The notes beneath the pieces were generated by a model. The model was not told where the DNA came from. It saw nothing but the letters and a program-made list of their open reading frames with translations, and did not search any database. The position numbers were made by a program, and so were the translations under genes. DNA of 64,000 bases. It comes from CAVSUB01 sp963730995 (GTDB lineage Bacteria; Acidobacteriota; Vicinamibacteria; Vicinamibacterales; 2-12-FULL-66-21). The stretch covers positions 1,240,001 to 1,304,000 of the forward strand of contig CAVSUB010000013.1 in NCBI GenBank assembly GCA_963730995.1, read 5' to 3'. Of the stretch, positions 11,715 through 20,423 are shown one piece after another (the stretch's first letter is position 1; every line of letters begins with the position of its first letter).

Positions 11715-14023
11715 CGAATGGGTTCCAGCGATCCGGCAACACGTGTGGTCTTGCCGGGACCGACCTGCGCGACCTCTGTCCACGAGCGATGGTCGAGCAG
11801 TTCGAGACGCACGACGCGGCTGCCAGGCGCAACGTCGGGCACGCGGACCGGCGTCGTGCCCACGGGGCGATCGTCGACGAACACGCGCGCACCCACCGGC
11901 CGGGAGTCCACTTCGAGAGTGCCCGTGGTCGCTCCAATATCAGCAGGCGGCGCAGCCGCGGGCGCCCTTGATGCGGGAGGCACCGCCGCACCGCCCGCTC
12001 CTCCGGGCGCCTGCCGTCGCCCGGACGCCTCCGCGGGCTGGCCTTGCGGCCGGCCACCCGACGGCGTATTCGAACGAGCGGTCGCAGGTTCGCGCTGCAA
12101 TTGCACGGACACGGTTTCGGACGTCGAATCCGCCGACAGGCTCACCTGCTCCTGCCGCGTTTGATAACCGGGAAGGAGAACCCGGACCGCGTAGTCTCCG
12201 AATGGCGTGGCACGCGTGAGGGGCGTGCGCCCGCTCCACTTGCCGTTGATCGTGACTGCGGCGCCGGGCGGCGTCGACTGAACCGTGAGCGTGCCCGAGC
12301 GTGCTTTCGACGACGCGGCTGCCGCCGGAAGTCGCGGTGACGGGGACTCCCGTGCCGGTGACGGGGCGGGTACCGCCGCGCTTCCCGGAGGCACGGGCCG
12401 GTCGCTTGTGTCAGCCGGTGTGCCGCGCGTTCCTGCCGGACGGCCCTCGGGCTCCGCCGCCGTCGGGGGTGTCCTCGACGCCTCGGTGGACTCGACGGCC
12501 TCCTGCCGCCCCTGACGACGCCATTCCGAAAACTTCGCGCCTCCCCATCCAATCAGAAGGCCGACGATCAGCATCAGCGCGGCCGGCAGGATCGCGGCCC
12601 GAGGCCTTTCCGGCTGGGCGGTGTGAGCGAAAAATGGCTCGTAAGGGACCCTGTCGTCAGAGTCGTCCGAGGCATGCGACCCAGGGTCGCGCTCGATGAC
12701 TTGAGGAGCGTCAGCGGTTCGATCGAACAACGACGGCGCGGTGAGAATCGGGGGAATGTCGTCTTCCCGCGGCACGGATACAACGTCCGCGCCCTTCCGC
12801 CATTCAGGCTCCGAATACGGCGAGCGATCGTCGCCGGACGTTCGGTAGTCCTGCCCGTGCCAGGCGGCGCTTCGATCGTCGCGCAGCCCGAGATCGGAAT
12901 CTTCGAGAGCGTGGGCAGCGACCTCGTCGTGCGCATCGCGCTCGCCATGCCGCGGCATGTCGTCGACGTGAGGCGGCGCTTCCGCAGGCTCGCCGACTTC
13001 AACCCTCGACGACTGCCACTGCTCGGTCACCGTCTCGGGCTCCGCCGCGTCTATGCGGACAGGCTCGGCGTGGGCGTCCTCGACGACTGGAGTCTCGTCC
13101 TGCCGGGTCTCAAGCTCTTCGTCTCCCTCGTCTGCAAAGACGTGCGCTTCCGAGGGAATCGGCGTGGCCACGGGGGCCGGCTCGTGAGCCGCCTCCGCCA
13201 AAGGAGGCGCCGCGACGGGCTCCGCAACCGCGAGCGCGCCGGCTGACGCGAGCGCATCCGCAAACGCGAGGCCAGTGGCAAAACGCTCGTCGGGGTTCTC
13301 GTCCATCGAGCGCGCGAGAACGGCTTGCAGACGATCCGCGCCTGGAACGACCGAACCGGTCAGCGGTCCGATGTCCTGTCCGGTCCCCGAGGGTCGTCGT
13401 CCGGTCAGCAGCTCGAACGCAATCGCGCCGAGCGAAAAGACGTCGGCTGGGGTCGACCAGTCGCCTCCCGCAATCCGTTCCGGTGCACTGTACGGCCTGC
13501 GGACAGGAGCGCGAATCCGGACACGCTCGAGGGCGTCAACGATGCCGAAGCCGGAGGCGCGAGCCTCGTCTGGTGTAACGAAGACGTCACGAGGATGGAG
13601 CGCGCCGTGTCCGACACCGGCCCTGCGAGCGACATCGACCGCTTCGGCCAGTTGCCCGATGATCCGCATCATCGTGTCGTACGAGGCGGGCGCGTAGTGG
13701 CGCATCGCGACATCGAGCGACTCGGCGGCGACGTATTCTTCGGCGCGATAGGCGACGGTGCCCTCCACGCCGGCAGCGATCGGCTCGACGATCGAAGACT
13801 GGAACAGCTCCGCCTCCGCCGCGTGCGAGAGCTCGTCGGCCAGTGCTTGCGCCTGCTCCGGCGTCACGTCGAGTCGGAAGACCTTGACCGCCACCAGGCG
13901 ATCACGCGTGGGCTCGTACGTGCGGAATACCGGACCGAGCGCGCCGACGCCGATCTGATGCAGGACCCTGAAGGGTCCAAACGCCGGCGGCGGAGCGAAT
14001 GCGGTCGGATCGTCTCTGGTCAG
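11711..14023 (-). CDS. Membrane pseudokinase with two PEGA domains, upstream of carA
   Basis: A Ser/Thr-kinase-fold protein of about 770 residues that looks catalytically dead. The glycine loop GVGALGPVF (25-33) and the VAVK lysine (47) are present, and APE is kept (YSAPERIAGG). The catalytic loop, however, reads HGALHPRD (from 139) instead of HRDxKPxN, and DFG is replaced by GFG (158-160). An acidic, low-complexity linker leads to one membrane helix (about 476-495), then a Pro/Ala-rich region and two PEGA repeats (SGTLTVQSTPPGAAVTING and TGTLEVDSRPVGARVFVDD). No ATG or GTG fits the kinase N-terminus. A CTG at 14023 lies 8 nt after GAGGAG and is my best guess; a GTG at 13894 would remove the glycine loop. 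The stop overlaps the carA start by 4 nt, so the two genes are cotranscribed. Confidence 0.82.
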   Translation of the reverse strand: MTRDDPTAFAPPPAFGPFRVLHQIGVGALGPVFRTYEPTRDRLVAVKVFRLDVTPEQAQALADELSHAAEAELFQSSIVEPIAAGVEGTVAYRAEEYVAAESLDVAMRHYAPASYDTMMRIIGQLAEAVDVARRAGVGHGALHPRDVFVTPDEARASGFGIVDALERVRIRAPVRRPYSAPERIAGGDWSTPADVFSLGAIAFELLTGRRPSGTGQDIGPLTGSVVPGADRLQAVLARSMDENPDERFATGLAFADALASAGALAVAEPVAAPPLAEAAHEPAPVATPIPSEAHVFADEGDEELETRQDETPVVEDAHAEPVRIDAAEPETVTEQWQSSRVEVGEPAEAPPHVDDMPRHGERDAHDEVAAHALEDSDLGLRDDRSAAWHGQDYRTSGDDRSPYSEPEWRKGADVVSVPREDDIPPILTAPSLFDRTADAPQVIERDPGSHASDDSDDRVPYEPFFAHTAQPERPRAAILPAALMLIVGLLIGWGGAKFSEWRRQGRQEAVESTEASRTPPTAAEPEGRPAGTRGTPADTSDRPVPPGSAAVPAPSPARESPSPRLPAAAASSKARSGTLTVQSTPPGAAVTINGKWSGRTPLTRATPFGDYAVRVLLPGYQTRQEQVSLSADSTSETVSVQLQREPATARSNTPSGGRPQGQPAEASGRRQAPGGAGGAAVPPASRAPAAAPPADIGATTGTLEVDSRPVGARVFVDDRPVGTTPVRVPDVAPGSRVVRLELLDHRSWTEVAQVGPGKTTRVAGSLEPIR

Positions 14024-14280
14024 TGACGGGACTCCTCGGCGGGATCGAAAAAATGTAACACAGTTCGCCTGCTGGGGTCAGAACTTGTATTGACTGAAGA
14101 TGCAAGATTTGACGCTTCGGGTCAGATCGTCAGCTTCTGCGAGACCACGCGTCAGCGGTCACATCCCGCAAAAGCTCGACGGCGCACCTCGCAATAGAGA
14201 GTCGGTCGCGCACCGGAGACCACTCCTACGGGGATCCGCCGCGCGGCGATCCGCGTCAAAGTCGGGCAGACTACCTTGAC

Positions 14281-15991
14281 ATGCTTTCGAAGGCTCTGAG
14301 AGAGTACGACACCGTGTCCGTCGAGCCCAGCACGGACGGCCGGAGCGCCGTCCTCTTCGAAAAAGGCGCCAGCCGAGCGGGCATCGACGTCCGCCGTTTC
14401 CCCTGGATCCGGCCTCTCTCCGGCGACTACGCCTACAACTTCGATCGAGTCGCATCGCTGTACGCTGGCGATCCGACTCGACCGGAGGCGTGGAGCGATG
14501 TCATCGGGCGGGTCCAGGCACAGAAGCGGCACCGGCGCGAGATTGTGGACGTGCTCGCGGCACAGCAGGCGCGCCGCAACGCGCCGCCCGAGGCACGGGC
14601 GGCCGTCGCGCAGCTCGCGGACCCCAAGGCCGTCGCTATCCTGACCGGGCAGCAGGCCGGGGCGTTCGGTGGCCCGATGTACACGCTGCTGAAGACGGTC
14701 ACCGCCGTCCAGCTGGCCCGGCGCATCGCCAGCGAACACCACGTGCCCGTGGTGCCGATCTTCTGGGTGGATGCCGAGGATCACGACTGGGAAGAGATCG
14801 CGGGATGTACGGTGCTCGACTCGACGTTCCATCCGCGGAGCGTCACGCTGGCGCGCCCCCGAGGGCGCCGGCGACCTTCCGGTCGCGCGACTGACCCTCG
14901 ACGAAGGCGTCGAGCAGACAATCTCCGAGCTCGCCGCTGTGCTCCCCTCCACGGCCTTCACCGAACCGCTTCTGACCACCCTGCGCGAAACCTATCGGCC
15001 CGGCGCCGGCGCAGCCGAGGCGTTCGCTCGCTTCATCGAGGCCGCCCTCGGTCGCCTGGGGCTGGTGGTCTTCGAATCGTCCGATCCAGCAGCGAAGCCG
15101 CTCGCCGCCGGTGTCTTCGCGCACGAGTTGCGTAAGGTCGGGAGCACGGCGTCGCTGGCGGCCGCGGCAGGCCGGTCCATGTCGGCGCTGGGACACGCGC
15201 CTCAAGTCGAGCCGCAGCTGGATCAGCCGTCGATCTTCCACCTCGATGGCGCGCGCACACCCATTCGGCACAACGGCGAGGCCTTCGTCGTCGGCGACAC
15301 GACAATTCCCGCGAGCACTCTGGTCGAGCAGGCGGAGCGCTCGCCGGCGCAGTTCAGCCCCAACGTGCTGCTCCGGCCGATCGTGCAGGACACACTTTTT
15401 CCGACGGTCTGTTACGTGGCCGGTCCGAGCGAGATGGCGTACCTTGCACAGCTCGGAGGGGTCTACCGGGAGTTCGGCATTCCGATGCCGCTCATCTACG
15501 CCCGCGCGACCGCCACGATCGTGGACTCCGCGGCCGTGCGCTTCCTGCGTCGATACGCCGTCGATCTCGAGGGTCTCCAGCCGCAGGACGAATCCGCGTT
15601 GAATCGCCTCCTGCAGTCGCAGCTCCCGCAGTCAGTAGAACAGGCGATGCGCGAGGCCGGCGAGGCGCTGCAGCGCAGCATGGCTCGCGTTGCCGATGCG
15701 CTGCCCGAGCTCGACCCGACGCTTGCCGGAGCGGCCCGCACGACGCTCGGCCGCATGGAGCACGACCTGCGCGCCCTGCACTCGAAAATCATCCACGCCG
15801 CGAAACGCCGCGACGAGACGCTCCGACGCCAGTTCACCCGAGTGCAGGCCCAGGTCTTCCCGCTCGGGCACCCGCAGGAACGGACGCTCTCGCTCACCTA
15901 CTTCCTCAATCAATACGGCCCGCACCTCGTCGATCGGTTGATCGAAGAGCTCCCGCTCGGGATGGGGCAGCACTGGGTCATCGCGATCTGA
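14281..15991 (+). CDS. bshC: Bacillithiol biosynthesis cysteine-adding enzyme BshC, one frameshift
   Basis: Adds cysteine to glucosaminyl-malate, the last step of bacillithiol synthesis. The N-terminal part shows FPWIRPLSGDYAYNF, AILTGQQAGAFGGPMYTLLK and the conserved IFWVDAEDHDWEEI. The second part, after a one-base shift near 14860 in a CCCCC run, contains LLRPIVQDTLFPTVCYVAGP, YLAQLGGVYREFGIPMPLIY and a long C-terminal coiled coil ending in YFLNQYGPHLVDRLIEEL. Corrected length is about 569 residues, somewhat above the family norm. ATG 14281 is used; a GTG at 14314 is an alternative start. bshA and bshB are not in this window. Confidence 0.9.
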
Positions 15992-15999
15992 ATTTCTCT

Positions 16000-16034
16000 G
16001 GTTCTAGGGTTCTAAGGTTCTCGGGTTCTAAAGG
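16000..16034. repeat. Short GGTTCTA-type tandem repeat
   Basis: Four imperfect copies of a 7-8 nt unit (GGTTCTA, GGGTTCTA, AGGTTCTC, GGGTTCTA) follow the bshC stop. The same unit recurs at 20231-20270 and 62719-62757. No inverted partner arm is visible here. Confidence 0.75.
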
Positions 16035-16052
16035 TAGCTGTCAGCTTCGCGG

Positions 16053-16079
16053 GAATTCACCCCCGACCCAGGTGAATTC
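16053..16079. repeat. 9-bp inverted repeat between convergent bshC and argH
   Basis: GAATTCACC (16053-16061) and GGTGAATTC (16071-16079) form a perfect 9-bp stem with a 9-nt C-rich loop, between two convergent stop codons. It could act as a terminator in both directions, but there is no T tract, so this is only suggested by position. Confidence 0.5.
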
Positions 16080-16084
16080 GAGGC

Positions 16085-17540
16085 CTACAGCGCGGCAGCG
16101 GCCTCGTCCAGGCGTTTCTCTGCCAGGCGGAGCCTTGACACGGTCTCGGCGAGCCGATTCTGGTCAGCTGCCAGGAGTGCGGTCGACGTGTCGCAGGCGC
16201 ACCTGGTCTGTGATGGGGCTGGCCCCCCTGGTGTTGTCCGGACCCGGACGAAGTGCTGAGGGCTGAGGACCTCCGCCAGGGCCACCGCGGAGTACTCGAT
16301 AGCGTGGCCGAGGACTTCCTTCGACACGTCCGCCAGGAGCCTGTCGAGCGGCGCCCCAGGTCGCCTTGACGCTTCGGCCACGAGGCGCGTCGCGATCTCG
16401 TGGCTCCTCCTGAACGGCACAGCGTGGTCTCGCGCCAGGGTATCTGCCAGCTCCGTTACGGTGATCCATCCCTGCCCCGCCCGTTCCGCCAGGCGCTGCC
16501 TGTCGAATTCTGCGGTCGACATCGCCGCCGCCACGAGCCCGATCATCCGGATCGCGTCCTTGAACATCGACACGACGAGCGGCTGCAGATCGTCCTCCGT
16601 GTCCACGATGTCGCCGAATGGCGTGTTGTGGACGGCCGTCAGGATTGCGCCCGCCTGACCGACAGCCTTGCTGGCAATCGCGCGGGCGTGCTCGAGCGCG
16701 ACGGGATTCCGCTTCTGCGGCATGATGCTGCTGCACTGCACGAACCCGTCAGCCAGCCGCAGATAGCCGAACTCGCTCGTGCACCAGAGCAGAAAATCCT
16801 GCACGACGCGGCCGAGGCCAGTGAGGAGCACGGCCGTCGCCGAGACGCTCTCGAGCAGATAGTCCACGGTGGCGATGCTGCCGTAGGTGTTCCCCGTCGC
16901 TGCGTCGAAGCCCAGGAGCTCGGTCGTCCGCGCGCGATCGATCGGGAATCCCGTGCCGGTGATCGCGCAGGCGCCGAGCGGGTTGCGGTTCGTGCTCGCG
17001 AAGGCCGCCTCGAGGCGCACGGCGTCGCGCTCGAGCTGCTCGATGACGGCGAGCAGGTAGTGCGCGACGGTGCTGGGCTGTGCGGGCTGGGTATGCGTAT
17101 GGGCGGCGAAGACGGCCTCCAGGTGGCGGCCAGCGAGATCCAACAGCACCCCCCGGAGCCTCAGCGACGCTTCCAGCACCGCAAGGATCAGCTCCCGCTG
17201 CTGCATCCGATACATCGTCATGTCGATGTCATTGCGGGAACGCGCGGTGTGCAGGCGCCCGGCGACATCCTCTCCGCACGCAGCAACGATCAGCCGTTCG
17301 ACATAGAAGAAGAGATCTTCGTAGGTGCCGTCGTAGGTGACGCGCCTGACGTCGTCTGTCGAGATCGTGTCGAGCGCCTTCCGGATCGCCCGTGCGTCGG
17401 TCTGCGGGAACGATTCTCTGCTCGGTGAGCATCACGAGATGCGCATAGTGGATGCGCATCAAGGGGACGAGGAAGAGAGCCTTGGCGTCCTCGAAGTTCT
17501 CGTTCAGGACGCACTTAACGTACTCGGGAGCAAATTTCAT
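16085..17540 (-). CDS. argH: Argininosuccinate lyase, one frameshift
   Basis: Cleaves argininosuccinate to arginine and fumarate. The start ATG at 17540 gives MKFAPEYVKCVLNENFEDAK. An extra C near 17413 shifts the frame; the continuation carries TARSRNDIDMTMYRMQQRE, HTHTQPAQPSTVAHYLLAV and the fumarase/aspartase-superfamily signature SSIMPQKRNPVALEHARA. The catalytic serine loop (SSIMPQKRNP) is intact. About 485 residues after correction, slightly longer than the common 460. The N-terminus MKFAPEYVKCVLNENF is unlike E. coli ArgH, so this may be a divergent subfamily. The upstream neighbour, in the same direction, is the PIG-L gene (38 nt gap). Confidence 0.88.
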
Positions 17541-17578
17541 TGTTATCCCGGGGGGCTTCGCCTGCGGCCGCTCAGCGA

Positions 17579-20216
17579 TCAGCGCAGACTGATCAGGTTT
17601 GCCATCAAGCGGTACGCCCCTTCTGTACCTGCGGGCAGCTGCCGCCAGAGGCCAAGACCAATGTACACCCACCGACCCTTGCCGACGCGCGCCTCGACCA
17701 GCGCGCCCTTCTTGACACCGGGGTTGTACTGGAACGGATCGCTCGATTGCACCAGATCGACGTAGTGCGAATCGCGCTGTCCGAGAAAATAGAGCCCTCG
17801 CTCCTGCACCCAGCCCGCCCATGTCTCGGGACCGAGCTTGTTGGGCGTCGAGAAGACAGGATGATCCGGAACGAGGACCTCGATTGGCGCGTCTTCGTCG
17901 GTGACGCGATCCGACGAGACCTTGGCGGGATAGGGTCCGTACTGCGCCTCGTTGAACTCGAACTTGTTGTACTGCACCAGCACCGTGCCGCCGCTCTCCG
18001 CGTACACGAGCAGGCGCTGATTGTTCGCACGCAAGTCGGGGCGGCGCTCGTACGCGCGTACCCCGGTGACGATGACGTTGTACTGGGACAGATCGCCTGA
18101 CGCAAGCTGCTCGGGCGAGATGAAGTCGACACTTGCTCCCAGTTGCGTCAGGGCCTGTGGCACCTGGTCGCCGACGCCCACGACGTAGCCGACCCGCAGG
18201 CCGTCGGGGACCGAGACTTCGAGCACCTTGACGCGCGCCGTCGCAGGCTTCGGCACGTGGCGTCGAGTCGTGTGCGGGTACTCCACGACGTCGTAACCTG
18301 TGTCGTACTTCCCCTCGCCGTCACTGGCGCTGGCGCCGATCGTGTAGTCTCCCGGCCCGGCGGTCGCCGGTCGAGAGACGTCGAAGCGCAAGGTCGTCTC
18401 CTCGTCCTCGCGCGCAAACTTCACTGTCGCGCGCGCGGGGATGGCGGTCCATCCCTGCGGCACAGTGAGAGCAACCGTGCCCTCCGCCGGACCCTTGTGC
18501 TGGTTGGTCACGACCACCTGGACGCGCCGCGTGGCCGTATCCTTCGCGCCGAGCGCCCGTGTCGCCGGGAAGATCAGGATGTCCGGCGCAAGTCGCACGG
18601 AGAACGCCGGCGCCACCGACAACTCCATCCGCTTTTCGCCCGCGACGACGTTGTCGTACCGGAACTGCAGGACGCGAGGGATCTGAATCTCTGCGTTGCC
18701 GACCGACACGTGGAACGTCGCCTTGAATGGCGACGGACGGAACGGCAGACCGAACGGCGCGTCCGGATCGAAGTCGTAGCGTGCCGAGTCGGACCTCGGC
18801 GTCCAATAGGGCCCGGTGAAGCCGGCTGACGCAGGAATCGCACCAGTGCCCGTGCAGGTGTAGGCGGAAGCCTTCTTTATCACGCCGCTGCACGTCGCCG
18901 ACGCTCCGCTCAGGCCGGCGAGATCGACGCCCGAGACCGTGACGTCGGCCGGCCCGCGGTTCCCCACAGCGAACGACAGCTTCAAGGGCTCACCACGCAT
19001 CACGACGCCATCGTCTGCAAGCGCCTCGAATCGCATGCCGTAGGCGAGCACGATTGCCTGCTGAAATTGATCTTCCTTGCGGGACAGACGAAAGTCGATC
19101 TCGTAGCGCGCGTCGTCGGACAGCGTGAGCCCCGGCAGCTGTCGGCGAAGCGCACGAACCGCAGCGAGGCCATCGACGAGAGCCGGCGCCGCGGCAGTCG
19201 AACCTTGCGCCGCCAGGGCGGCCGACGCCTTGGAGACCGACGTCGCAATCGCGGTGATCCCCGCCGTCAGGCCGCCGGGCGTCTGCTCGCCCGCAAACCG
19301 CGCGAGTCCCGGCAGCGTGGTGTCGATCCCCTCGAAGAGCGACGCCGGCGCGACTCCCGGCTGACCGATGACGCTGTCGCGGAGGCGATAGGTCCGATTG
19401 ACCGACTGACCCGGAAGCGGCAGCAGCTGGGACGTACCCTGGCACTTGTGCATCGAACGCGCTTCGATTCCCAGCTCGCCGTAGGTCCGGCCAAGTACCT
19501 GAATCGAAGCCGGTCACGTCCACAGTGAGGAGATCAGGCGTTTTGACTCCGGATCCCTGAGCGAAGCTGGTCGTGTCAGTGCAGAAGACACGACGTGCCT
19601 GCCACGGCCGCAGGCCTTCCTTGAACTGTTCGGGGTACTTCGTCCGATCCGCCGCGGCACGAAACGCCTCGACGGTCAGCCGCGCGGAGGCTTGATGGTG
19701 CTGCCCCCCGCCCTCACCGCCGCAAAGGAAGCCGGCGATCACGTCCGGGCGGAGCGCCCGGATGTGACGGACGTAGTCGCCGACGATCTCGTCATGGCCC
19801 CACTTCTGGATCGATTCCTCCACGCTGAACGAAAATCCGAAGTCCACCGCTCTCGTGAAGAACTGCTCCGCCCCGTCGAAGCGATGGACAGCCAGGAGCT
19901 CCTCCGTCCTCAGGACGCCGAGCGACTGAAAGAGCTCCGGGCCGATCTCGTTCTGGCCGCCGTCGCCGCGGGTCGCCGTGACGAGCACCGTCCGCATCCC
20001 CTGGCCGTGCCCCAGCATCGCAAGAAGCCCGTTGTCCTCGTCGTCCGGGTGCGCATCGGTCTGCATGAACGTCCCGATCGAGGCGAGCTTCCGCAGCATC
20101 AGCTGCAGCGAAACCTCGCCTGGCAGCTCGCCCACAGGTTGAGGACGAAGCTGAGTGGAAACCGGGACGACAAAAAGCGCGACCAGGACGAGAGAAAGAA
20201 GGCGACTCACAGACAT
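17579..20216 (-). CDS. Secreted PIG-L family deacetylase with C-terminal NEW3-like and GATase-like regions, one frameshift
   Basis: A large exported enzyme of about 879 residues. ATG 20216 (MSVSRLLSLVLVALFVVPVS) gives a clear signal peptide. The LmbE/PIG-L zinc domain has TDAHPDDEDNGLLAMLGHG, TRGDGGQNEIG and CGGEGGGQHHQASARL. PIG-L enzymes remove N-acyl groups from amino-sugars or related N-acyl substrates. The frame shifts near 19515 through an extra G, and the correct continuation reads TYGELGIEARSMHKCQGTSQ. The middle (about 400-640) has beta-sandwich NEW3-like repeats (VTNQHKGPAEGTVALTVPQG). The C-terminal 200 residues (LRVGYVVGVGDQVPQALTQL, QYNVIVTGVRAYERRPDL, ALVEARVGKGRWVYIGLGL) look like a GATase/ThuA-like fold. 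Its substrate is unknown. Confidence 0.85.
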
Positions 20217-20230
20217 AGGGGGGCAGGACA

Positions 20231-20416
20231 GTTCTAGGGTTCTAGGGTTCTCAGGTTCTACAGGTTCAGTCAAGGTTCAAGGTTCAAGGTTCAAGGTTCG
20301 GCGGGGCCTGAAGGCCCCGCTCTACGGCGCCAGAAGGCTCGGTCGGACCCGGAACCTGGAACCTGGAACCTGGAACCCAGAACCATTAGAACCCTAGAAC
20401 GTAGAACCCTAGAACC
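20231..20416. repeat. Inverted heptamer-repeat cassette with GC-rich palindromic core
   Basis: The left arm (20231-20299) is built of GGTTCTA units followed by four GGTTCAA units. The core (20300-20350) holds the palindrome GCGGGGCCTGAAGGCCCCGC. The right arm (20351-20416) is built of four GGAACCT-type units followed by TAGAACC units, the reverse complement of the left arm in mirrored order. The whole spacer between the TonB receptor stop and the PIG-L start is filled by it. It could form a very long hairpin in RNA or DNA. Confidence 0.85.
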
Positions 20417-20423
20417 ACAAGCA

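Noticed and set aside
14061..14110. GGGGTCAGA-type motif as a REP-associated transposase site
   Set aside because: Only one partial copy is present, without a palindrome partner or a nearby transposase gene.
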